Below are positions 35,076 to 45,201 of a stretch of 64,000 nucleotides of DNA, piece by piece. Position 1 is the stretch's first letter; every line of letters begins with the position of its first letter. The stretch lies in assembly GCA_007644065.1 (NCBI GenBank), contig VJWN01000004.1, positions 930,001-994,000 of the forward strand, read 5' to 3'. Both the position numbers and the translations under genes were made by a program. This stretch comes from Margaritispora aquatica (taxonomy: Eukaryota > Ascomycota > Leotiomycetes > Helotiales > Discinellaceae). The notes below the pieces were generated by a model. That model was not told the origin of the DNA, did not search any database, and worked only from the letters and a program-made list of their open reading frames with translations.

Positions 35076-35530
35076 GTGATAGAAGTATGAAGGTTGAAGA
35101 GGGGAGAGATTGAGTTTCGTATTACAATGGTCGTCCAAACTCGAGCTCCTGCCGGAACATGCAAAAGCTAGCGTATCACGTGATTAAATTATACCCTTTT
35201 GGTGGGACTGCAACATACATATTTCGAATTGATGCAAACAATACCAGCGCAAGATAGACCTCTAATTAAACACCCCCCCCCCAATAGGAGGATTTATACT
35301 TGAGAGAATTCTTACTTTACGCAGAGGACCAGCAATTTGAAACAAATAGGAGCTAGATAGCAATAGAGAAGCCATATCACAAATAAAGGAACACGATGAT
35401 ATGTCAGAATTATTGAATTTGCTTTGCTTTTACTGCGAATGCTCATCCCATGGTGCATACTGCCACCATAATCCCTTCAGACATTTTACTTCCTGCGTGT
35501 ATGGTCCAAGTCCATGACTAACAAGTTCCT
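35076..35530. other. Intergenic region with a ten-C homopolymer
   Basis: About 450 bases containing the ATP7 promoter and the NAC alpha 3' flank. A run of ten C residues lies at 35273-35282. No gene seen. Confidence 0.5.
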
Positions 35531-36395
35531 CTATATGCTCAAAGCCATGATAGAGTTGACTATGTCATTGTCGTTCTCCTTCAGTGCCTTGATAGCCTTC
35601 TTCCTAGAGACGCTTGCTTGGGTCATAACCAGCTCGATGTCCTTGCCCTCGAGACCAGTCTCATCAACCTCCTCTCCGTCGTCATCCTCATCATCCTTCT
35701 TCTCCTCAGCGCCCTCGATGCCCTTGCCCTTTCCGTGATCATGGCCGGAGTGGTCATGGTCGTGGTCGTGGCCAGAGTGATCGTGTCCGGCGTGGTCGTG
35801 GGAATCAGCAGAGGCGATTTGTTGAGCAGCGGAGGTTTGAGCCTGGGAGTTCAAATCCTCAATCTTGGCCTCACCGAAGACGCTGACGAATTGTTAATAG
35901 GTACGCTACAGTCAGGCTGCACAGATGCTTACATGTAGGTGTTGCTGCTTGGGGACTTGAAAACCTCAGGTTGGTTGATGACGAAAAGAATCTGCGAAGA
36001 CAAATTAGAGCTGGAATTTCAAGGAATAGATGCAAATAATGCTCTGCATGCAGAATATTGTATGGCTGCTTCGATTTTGGAGCTTCGCAAGTTGCAGAAG
36101 GGTCGAGAATCGCAGCAAGCCTTGAGCTATCCATCGAGAAAAGTAATCCACGTACATTCTTTGGGCGTCTCAAGGTAACTCTGGTAATACCAGGGACCTT
36201 AACCAAACCAAGCTTGGCAATTGACTTGCGTGCCTTCTTCTCGTTGCGAGAGTAGGCTACAACTCCTCCTGCGGGGATACCACCTTCTGCGGCCTCTCCC
36301 TCAGAATCAGAGTCCTCAGATGGCTCATCCTCAGCGATGACGTTCTGGTTAGCTGGCTCATCATCTGGAAGCTCTTCAATGCGTGGGTTCGACAT
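35531..36395 (-). CDS. EGD2: Nascent polypeptide-associated complex subunit alpha, histidine-rich
   Basis: Exons 36395-36156, 35991-35933 and 35882-35531 give 216 residues. The NAC domain is clear: [28 protein letters not shown], then [14 protein letters not shown] and [17 protein letters not shown]-terminal UBA domain follows ([32 protein letters not shown]). NAC binds nascent chains at the ribosome exit and steers them away from improper ER targeting. Between the two domains lies a low-complexity insert at about 126-150 with ten histidines alternating with D and G ([14 protein letters not shown] and so on), then an acidic stretch. Such His/Asp-rich runs can bind Zn or Ni. Neighbours are other housekeeping genes on the same strand. 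Confidence 0.93.
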
Positions 36396-37007
36396 GTTGG
36401 GTGGTTTGTCTATTTGAACAAAGGTTAGCAGGTCGGAAGGTCCTTATTTCTGAAATATTTCGAGGTGTGCGCCTAAGCGCGGCCGAACTTTTGGATGATG
36501 CAACAACCACAAGGATGAGAACGAAGAATGTCAACGGAATGAATGAATTTCAAATTCGACTTACGTTGAATGGTATAAACGTGTATTTGATTTGTTATAG
36601 ATTGAGCCTTGCGAAGTTGGAGTGGAAAGTCGTAGATTTTGATGTTCGCTAAACAATGCTAGTTAGGTCTGTATTTTGGCTATTGCAGATACAGGTAATT
36701 GTCTATCGCGCTTTCAAATTACAGTTGGAACAATCTACAAGAAGGCGCATTATTCGCCGGTTTTCAAATTACACCAATTCCAAAAGACATGATTCCATTT
36801 CCGATACCTCATAAAGCATAAGTCCATGCCAATTCCTGTGAGACCCTTTTGTTTGATTTTTATGAAGTACTTCATTGCTCATTTGAAGTCCCTATGCTCT
36901 AGACGCCTGTCATTTTTGACGTAGCATACATAGCTTCATAAGAAGCAAAGGAATCCAGCAACCCAATGCAGTCTCGCAAGTCATCCGTCCCAACCCAATA
37001 ACACCCT
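36396..37007. other. Intergenic region between NAC alpha and L14
   Basis: About 610 bases with the NAC alpha promoter/leader and L14 3' flank. A plus-strand open frame at 36383-36652 overlaps the leader and is not protein-like. Confidence 0.4.
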
Positions 37008-37512
37008 CTATGCCTTTGCTGCAGCCCGGATCTTTGCGTGTGCCTTCCTGGTCTCGAAACGAACTTGACCCTTCAGTCTCATGACCTTGAATCGCTCGAA
37101 GTCGGTCAAAGCCTTTCTCCGCTCTCTCTGGACGCGCTTCTTAGCCCACGCACTCTCCTGCCACTTTGCCTCAATTCCTGCCTTCTCCCATTGAGCCTGG
37201 ACAACACCGGTTCGTGCAGCGCGGGGCAGCTTCTCGAGGACCAGAGGAGTAAGGATCAGGTGTGAAAGAGCGATTGATTGACGGGGAACGGCGGATTTGC
37301 TGTCGGTAGCTGGGCCATCAATGAGAGCCTGTAAATCAGTCAATACAGGTGCCGTTTTGTCTGCGTATTCCCAGAGTGGCACATACACGTTTGTGGTCAA
37401 TGATCTCAACAATAGCAGCAAGCTTGCCATCAGAAGGTCCTCCGTGAACGAGGCAGACTCGGCCAACCTCGACCAGTCTCCATGACGATACCTTGATCTC
37501 TGCGTCGCCCAT
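37008..37512 (-). CDS. RPL14: 60S ribosomal protein L14 (eL14)
   Basis: Exons 37512-37387 and 37328-37008 give 148 residues. [22 protein letters not shown] is the KOW-like start of eL14, then [20 protein letters not shown] and, after the intron, ALIDGP. The C-terminal part is a basic helix rich in K, R and A ([26 protein letters not shown]). The intron splits DHKR|ALIDGP, in the KOW-fold region. It is a large-subunit ribosomal protein, presumably strongly expressed. Confidence 0.93.
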
Positions 37513-37842
37513 TGTGATTTATTCTGATAACTCCCAGTTAGCGGATTTGTTTGCAAGTGCCGAGATCTATTGGAAAACGTACTGGCGCAGTTGTCGTTTT
37601 TGTCGTTGTTGAAAGATATGTTCGCTGCGGCTACAAAATTCAGGAAACCACCAAAATGTGGCCCCGTAAGCGAAGCGTGTGATTTAGTCTTATGCCTCAG
37701 GCATCTATACATTAGCCTCAAAGCTTCAAGCTTCCGCACCTCAAAACTTCTGAACTTTTTTTCCATCGCAACAGTCCCAACTACCAACCAAATCATTCAC
37801 AACATATATCTTTCCACCACACTTTTGTCCATTATATCAAAC

Positions 37843-38462
37843 ATGTCTTGTAAGTATCTTCTGTTTGCTTCTACTTCAGCCTTTCCAAAGATGATATAAT
37901 TTGCGATCGACCCTGTTCGTTGGCTGCCTCGCCGGGTTTTGCTATAGCGTTTAGGAGGATGATATTTAATTCTTACATATCCTGAGGAATACAACACCAC
38001 ATACTTGCTCTTTGACAACCTGCGTGGATCAACCGGCTAACACTGTACAAGAATATCTAGTTCTCATTATCTTTTCAAATCCACAGAGCGCCGAAATTCA
38101 ATACAAGGTACGGATATCTTCTCTCACATTCCCCCATTCCGGCTACAAGGATGAACAAACGCACTGAAAATCATGACGCTTTTTTTCGAAAGTAAATGAT
38201 TACACACTTCTACCAAGATCTCTGACAATACCAATTTTCACATCAAGAATTATCACAGACCTCTCAAACTGTTGCTAATTATCTGCTCTACAGGAATTTC
38301 ATGCTATCCAAGGCATCTCGTGATCATGCTGTTCCTATAGTAGGTAGTTTTCTTGCCGTCTGGGTTTGCCAAAAGAGAGGTTTCATTACTTCGAGTAGAA
38401 ATAATGCAAGCATTTTGATGAATCTTGATATGGTTATTATTCTTGACCTATTTGTGATTTGA
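37843..38462 (+). CDS. Possible tiny spliced gene with micro-exons, unrecognised
   Basis: I do not recognise the product. A start codon at 37843 is followed after seven bases by a strong GTAAGT donor. A 19-base second exon at 38089-38107 lies between a CACAGAG acceptor and a GTACGG donor. The third exon starts at 38294 after a near-ideal GTTGCTAATTATCTGCTCTACAG branch and acceptor and runs to a stop at 38460-38462. Joined, this gives about 64 residues beginning MSSPKFNTRNF, with a possible hydrophobic segment HAVPIVGSFLAVWVC. The CA-rich leader and early first intron resemble small ribosomal or mitochondrial protein genes. The first acceptor choice is weak, since using the CAG two bases upstream gives a stop. 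It could also be a non-coding spliced transcript. Confidence 0.3.
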
Positions 38463-38588
38463 CTATGTCCATTCAATTTCGTCTCAAGTGTGCCACAAGT
38501 GCGAAGCTCCATCTGATCTACCTTGCTATACAGCTTCATGACTTTGCTTAGAGAAGCGTCTTGCTCCTATTGAAACAGCATATAAAGT

Positions 38589-41563
38589 CTACTCGACCAT
38601 CTCTATACCCGCTATAATCCTATCCGCTTCTTCCAAGTCTCTCCTCACACTCTCAAATAAAACTTTCGCCACACATGGTGGTACCGCATTCCCAATCTGC
38701 TTCTTGACGTGGGTACCCTTAAACACATGCTCCAGCGGGAAGCCCTGCAAGCAAGCATACTCTCTCAGCGTTAGGTCTCTTTTTCCACTCGGATGATAGT
38801 TTTGCCCTCCACTGGTGGTGATCGCGCGAGGTAGGATCTTTGAGTCGTCCCAAGGTGTCTTTTGGCGATCCGGAGTATATTCAAGGGAAGGTGATGTGGG
38901 ATTATGGTCTGGTGCATTTGCAGGGATAGATAGAAGGGTTGAGGAGGCCGACACAAGAGGCAGAAGAGAAGGGTCGGTCGAAGAGTGTGTTGGAAGAGGC
39001 ATACGAGGGAGAGTCTCGCCTGGACTTTGGAATGGTCAGCATGTTGAACAAACATGAGGAAACGAAAAACCATACCAAGAGGCAATGATAATCAGGCGGT
39101 TTCTTCTCTGCGGTAATCCCTACAAATTATTAGTTTCCTAGCAATGCTTATTCGAGGATAGGAGAACACACCCACTGAGCAAGAGGCACTACAGCCCATC
39201 TCACTGAAAAGTCCTGGCTGGTAAACATCTGTATCATAGAGTTGAAATACCATCTGAACCTCGAGCAAGCAATTCCAAATGTCTGCTCCAGGGTCACAAC
39301 TCTCGGTCTCGCAACCTTAATCACCTCCTCCACAGCAAATAAGCTCGCAACATTCTGCTCATCATCAACCCCATTGACTGTGTGCGCAGGCGAGAAGTAC
39401 TGGCATGGAGGCGAAAGGTGCAGGATGTCGACCTTGAAAGTTGCCATATTGGCTGGTCGCGAAGCGTGCGAGACGAAGGAGTGTGCCTCAATGTTGTAGC
39501 ATGTTGCAGAGGGGAAGTTGGCACGCCATGATGCACATGCGTGAGGTGCAAAGTCAAATCCCCATTTGGGACGCAGGCCAGCTTGGAGGGCACCCCGTGT
39601 CGAACCACCTGCACCGCAGAAGGCATCGCCATATGTGAAAGCTTGACAGGCAGTGCGGTGGATGGGAGAAGGAGGTTTGCTAGTAGTGATGAATATGCTG
39701 CCTGTAGGTGGGATCTCAGAGATAGTAGAAGATGTGAGGTCAATTATATTGGGAATCGAGTCGATATGTCTTGAATTTGTAATACTAAGTGACTTTTCTG
39801 TCTCGGAGTCAGTCAAATCGATCACCCTTTGTTGCTGAATTGGTTCCTCGAGGGTGACATCAGACATCTTCCGTCTTGTTTCTTCTACCTCTTGCTCGTT
39901 GTGCCGTTTTCTTTTCAGTTTCGGCATATCTGATTCTTCGACTGAATTACTGAGTTTTCGCTTAGTAGAGCCTGAGGAGTCTACCTTGAGAAGTTCTTCC
40001 TCGGTTGGAAGCCTATGAAGTTCCTTAACATCAGTCATGGGTTGAGATGAGCCTCCTCGGATTGTCTCTCCTCGCCATTGAAAGCGGCGTAACTCGTCTG
40101 GTAAAGCATGAGCTGGGCGGCAGTCTTCTGGTCGAATTCGCTCTAATATTCGCTCTTTGAAGATGTTGTGATATCTGTCGGCAGCCGAAGCGTATTTGCA
40201 GGTATACCTCCACCGAACCGTCAAGCCACCGAACTCCGCCGCCTCGAGCTTGCTGCGATATTGCTGTGTTGAGATAGCTCTACAATCTGGAAATTTCCGG
40301 TTTGTGAATCGGGCACAGCGTAATTTGACCACATCTTTTAGTGGAATTTCGATGGCTCCTTGCTCGAGAGGGTCTCTGGGATCATCAAGATCAACTTCCA
40401 GAAACATAAGTGATTCATTGACTTTCGACCCAAGCAACCCATTCAGATGTCTTGCTCGCTGGAGTCTGTGACCACGCAACCTCACTTTCTGAGTTTGAGA
40501 GTTCCGAATGATACTTTTGATGCGGAGGAAACTGCCATCTTCCAGTTCGACAGTCTTGTTCGGCTTGAGTTGCATGTTCCTCAGACGATGATCTGACAGA
40601 AGCTCGAAAGGCATGGCGATACTAGGATTCCGGCGTTCATACTTGGCCACTTTGACAACTTTCTCGCGAATTTGCGAGGCTCGATCCTCGCTGTATACAT
40701 CCTCGAGACAAATAATCTCGACACCAGATTGTATTCCGTTCTCAATTTCGAGATCTTTCCAGTCATCAAGCTCCACAACATCACTGTCGGCAACCGAATA
40801 TCGTCTCATGCTATCTTTCCGTGTTGGCAGTTGTGATAACACGTTTGTCATATCTTCACATGCTGAATCCAAGACTTCTTGCTCATCCCCAACAGAGCAG
40901 GTTTCTGTCCCTTCAAGAGAATTTTCCGAAGGGTTACAGAACTCGGACATATTCAGTCCCTGCCCAGGATTCGCACACCTATATTCATAAAAGTCATCTG
41001 CGTAGTCAAGTTCGATCGGTTTCTCGGCTGAACCAGGACAACTGCTAAACGAGATGGAAGCAGGAGATGGAGATAATGCATACATTCGAGCAAAATTAGA
41101 GGAGTCTACCGAATGCGTATGGCTTGTCTTGTATGCTCTCGAGTTGAAGGTGGTTCGGCTTGCTGAACCTGATTGAGAACCCCAGTCCAGCGATCCGAAC
41201 TGCGACTGACTTTGAGTGGGTGTTCTTGGTGCTGAAATACCATAATCGGTCTTCGATCTTGAAGCTTCGAGCTGGTCCGAGCTAGATATGGATTCTGTTG
41301 GAAGCGTTTCTTTATGTCCCAAAAATTTAGCCATCATTACCAGATTTGAACCAACTGACTTGCGAGTCTCTCATGAACAGTAGGCATATAATTTTGTACT
41401 CCACACCTCCTGGATTAGGAAGGAGAGAAAGTATTATTTCCGATGTAGTGGTTTTATCTAAGTAGGCCAAATGAAAATGTATCATACCCTTGATATGAAG
41501 CTTGATAGATTCATAATCCAGTCTTTGTGTATCTACTCCATCTTTGTCATTAGGTAACGACAT
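38589..41563 (-). CDS. rid: DNA (cytosine-5) methyltransferase, RID/Masc1 type
   Basis: The 3' exons are clear: the main exon down to 39172, then 39119-39076 and 39024-38589. C5-methyltransferase motifs are in order: I (YGDAFCGAGGSTRGALQAG), IV with the catalytic cysteine (LHLSPPCQYFSP), VI as VTLEQTFGI, VIII (GLPQRRNRLIII), IX (REYACLQGFP) and X (KKQIGNAVPP). The EQT in place of the usual ENV is the signature of the RID/Masc1 group, needed for repeat-induced point mutation in Neurospora and for premeiotic methylation in Ascobolus. Upstream is a region resembling a BAH domain (near EDGSFLRIKSI through GAIEIPLKDVVKLRC), then acidic, serine-rich sequence. The start is unresolved: ATG at 41337 needs no intron, while ATG at 41563 works with in-frame introns. 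Confidence 0.87.
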
Positions 41564-43374
41564 ACTCTATTCCTAAAGGCTGCTGAACTTGGACTATCTC
41601 AGCTTGAAACCCGGCGATCAAGAAGAGCGTTTTGCCCTTCCTTTAAGTGATTCTGCTACAAACCGTAAGCTCATCGTTACTAAATCACTGCTTTGGACAC
41701 CGTGGAAAGCACTGGAATACTCTGCAAAACACCGAGGTAACAGAAAGACAGCTTACAGCAGCGATTGATCACCTCAGAGGCTTAGTTTCTAACTTCAAGT
41801 GCCAAATTCCATCCGGAAATCATCCCAGCAATATACTTCATGAAAGCTTTGTTATTTGGTAAGGCAGAGCGCTCACTTTGCGAACAAAGGCTTATCAGAA
41901 ATGCGAATCATCTTGTAAGAACTGGATATGGATTTTGACAGGTAATCTTCGCAATGGGACTGTTAAATTTCATTGGCATTCTCCTATCAACCAAGCATTC
42001 ACTTGGCTATGGTTGGGATGAAGGATGTCTGCAGAGCTTTGACAAAAGTTTCAATGTAATTAGACAATGAATGCTTTGGTCAATCTTTGTACGTGATGAA
42101 TTACACTCAATGAAATCCTGGTGAAGAAGTACAACAAAAGGGATTCATTGCTTGTCAGAGGACCGATATGCAACATCATGACATCAGGGAGTTTGCAATG
42201 TTCCATACCTGGATAAGCTATGTTCTGTCTGACAGCACTAACTACAAAACATCACCTCGATACAATCAACGAGCCTACCATCTTGTAAATTAACTTTAAA
42301 GCTGAGTAGGTATCATTCAGAGGAGATATCGAGACCCAGTAAATTTGATGCTTCATAAAGCCACGTACAACACCTGCCTCCTACTTTAGTTACATATATC
42401 TATATTCTTAACCTTGTTAAAAACATGATGACATGACAGTAGTGGTAAGGAAAAGGTGTTGTCGAGCGCTCCAGGCATCTTCATGTGCTTTCTCCACAAC
42501 CTAATGCGGAGATTCGGGTGTGGTTGTGCGAACAGATAAATTGACCAATCAAGAAATAGCCAATGCAGTCCAGTCCACTCTCTCGGGATGCCTCGTGGTA
42601 ATGTATCATGCAGCACAGTATACAGTGTCTATGATGTGCTCTACATTTCTCATACTCGACTGCTTCTGTTTACTCTTGGGAAGTATGAAGCAGCTTTTTC
42701 AAAGATATTCAACTGACACAAGAACTCAGCCAGAGCTGTATCCGAGTCATGTTGTCGTCTCCTCATGCCGCTTGCAACCGTTGTGGAACTGGTGGCTTCT
42801 GAAACCCTGGGGGCCGGAGACAATAGCCGAACTTTTTTTTTTCTTCCTATAAAAGCGACAGGCTTCATGGTGGGATACATCGTAAAGAAATAACAAGATG
42901 TCGACCACTGCCCAACCCACAGTTGCGTATTTGCGCAACCAGAAACCTAAGGTGAATTGTAAATTCACGCGCAAAAACCCCTTCGATTGACTTTCTACCA
43001 ATCTTCCGCCTGACCTTCCCCACTCCCAAAATTTTGTTATCCAGAGAATTGGATAAGAGGCGCACCACACAACACATTCCCCTCCACCACCACCTCGACT
43101 CAAACACTTCGCGGAATCCAATATGTGAGTAACTGATTCCATATATCTATAAATCTCCCTGCGCTGCTGTATTTCTCACACAGCTTTGCTACCTGTCGCC
43201 ATGGCCATGATGATCAAATATTTGATGTTAGACTACCTATCTATCTTCTGAGGAGAACCACTTTGACTGAGCCACAATTTGTACTTCGATACATCACTTT
43301 TCGTTTGCCTGGGACTTCCATTCCACTGACATTTGAGTATAGATCTTGATTGACCGAATCTCGAGTTGCCCAAG
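41564..43374. promoter_or_regulatory. Divergent region of RID-like gene and ADE4
   Basis: About 1.8 kb. The left 1.2 kb is AT-rich with no convincing gene. The right part holds a TATA box at 42848, a 30-codon upstream open frame at 42898-42990 and a probable 5' UTR intron for ADE4: GTGAGT donor at about 43122 and a GAGTATAG acceptor at about 43342. Confidence 0.45.
42848..42854 (+). promoter_or_regulatory. Probable TATA box of the ADE4 transcript
   Basis: A TATAAAA word stands about 50 bases before an upstream ATG at 42898 and about 520 bases before the ADE4 start codon, suggesting a long leader interrupted by an intron. Confidence 0.4.
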
Positions 43375-45201
43375 ATGTGCGGTATTCTAGGTCTGATTCT
43401 TGGTCATTACGACGATACCTCTTCCACCACTGCAGCAGCAGCAGATATTCACGAAGCCTTATACTATCTTCAGCATAGAGGTCAGGATGCTTGCGGAATC
43501 GCCACGTGCGGTTCAGGTGGACGTATCTATCAGTGCAAGGGTAATGGCATGGCGGCGAAGGTCTTCCATGATGGCTCGCGCGTGCAGGATCTTCCGGGAT
43601 TCATGGGCCTTGGACATTTGAGATACCCTACAGCTGGCAGCAGCGCGAGTGCGGAAGCGCAGCCCTTCTATGTCAACAGTCCTTACGGAATCACCTTCGC
43701 TCACAATGGCAATCTCATCAACGCAGAGGATTTGCGCAGAGTCCTCGACCGGGACGCTCACAGACACATCAACACCGATAGTGACAGTGAGCTAATGCTT
43801 AACGTATTCGCCAACGAGTTGAACGAAACTGGCAAAGCTCGTGTCAATGAGGAAGACATCTTCAATGCGCTTCTCCGCATGTACAACAAGTGCGTTGGTG
43901 GATGGGCTTGTACTGCTATGGTAGCTGGTTTTGGCATCCTTGGTTTCCGCGACCCTTATGGCATTCGTCCTCTGATTCTCGGCTCGAGACCATCCGAGAC
44001 ATTGACTGGTGCCACTGACTACATGATGGCTTCGGAATCAGTCGCTCTTCGCCAGCTTGGATTTTCTGATTTTCGTGACATTCTCCCAGGAGAAGCCGTC
44101 ATTATACGAAAGGGTGCTGCTCCCACATTTCGCCAAGTTGTTCCCATGCTTGCATACTCTCCAGATATCTTCGAGTATGTATATTTCGCAAGACCAGACA
44201 CCACGATTGATGGCATCAACGTCCATCAAAGTAGACAAAGAATGGGTATCAAACTTGCCGAAACTTTGATGAAAATTCTTGGACCCGAGGGCGTCAAGGA
44301 GATCGATGTTGTGATTCCGATTCCCGAAACTTCGAACACCTCCGCTGCAAGTCTCTCTGAGCGTTTAGACATTCCTTATGTCCAGGCATTTGTAAAGAAT
44401 CGTTATGTCTTCAGGACATTCATCATGCCAGGACAGAGTGCTCGACAGAAGTCTGTGAGACGCAAGCTCAGCGCAATCACATCAGAGTTCAAGGATAAGG
44501 TGGTTCTTCTTGTTGATGATAGCATTGTCCGCGGTACGACAAGTAGGGAGATTGTGAGCATGGCCCGTGAAGCTGGTGCTAAGAAGGTCATCTTTGCCTC
44601 GAGCGCTCCACCCATCACACATGCCCACATCTATGGTATTGATCTTGCTTCCCCTACAGAGCTTGTTGCCCATGGACGTGACAGACATGCCATTGCGAAG
44701 CATATCGGTGCTGAAGAAGTTATTTTCCAGTCTCTTGAGGATCTAAAGGCAGCTTGTGCGGAGCTCTCACCTAGGGGTCCAACCCAGACCTTCGAAGTGG
44801 GTGTCTTCTGCGGAACTTACGTGACACCTGTAACCGATGGCTACTTTGAGCACCTCGAGAAAGTCAGAGGCGAATCGAAGAAGATGAAGGTCTTGGAGAG
44901 TGCAAAGGAAGCCATTCTCAATGGTGTTGCTGGTCCGCTGGAGTTGAAGTTGGTTACCAATGGCGCAGCTGTGACTGAAGATGGCCAGGTTGTTCCCGAG
45001 TTGAATGGAACACCAACCACGAATGGCGGTTCCAATGGTTTCTCTAGGCGCAAGAGAGAGCGTGAAGAAGCAGAAACACCTGTTCGAGATCGCCACGATA
45101 TCAGGTAATTGATTGATTTTCTTGCTTGGACAGTCGATATGTTGCTAATGCTCTGCAGCTTGCATAATTTCGCCAACGAGCCCCAGAGAGGCTACGAGTA
45201 A
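43375..45201 (+). CDS. ADE4: Amidophosphoribosyltransferase (glutamine PRPP amidotransferase)
   Basis: Exons 43375-45104 and 45159-45201 give 590 residues. The start ATG is directly followed by TGC, so Cys2 becomes the N-terminal nucleophile after methionine removal ([14 protein letters not shown]). The class II glutaminase domain continues with [15 protein letters not shown] and [19 protein letters not shown]. The phosphoribosyltransferase domain has the PRPP loop [19 protein letters not shown] and a FASSAPPI segment. This enzyme commits PRPP and glutamine to de novo purine synthesis in the cytosol. The last 60 residues are a low-complexity fungal tail. The first three codons of the open frame before ATG are leader. 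Confidence 0.95.

Noticed and set aside
42386..42616. Minus-strand frame starting MLHDTLPRG
   Set aside because: Overlapped by plus-strand frames of similar length, with no family resemblance; chance.
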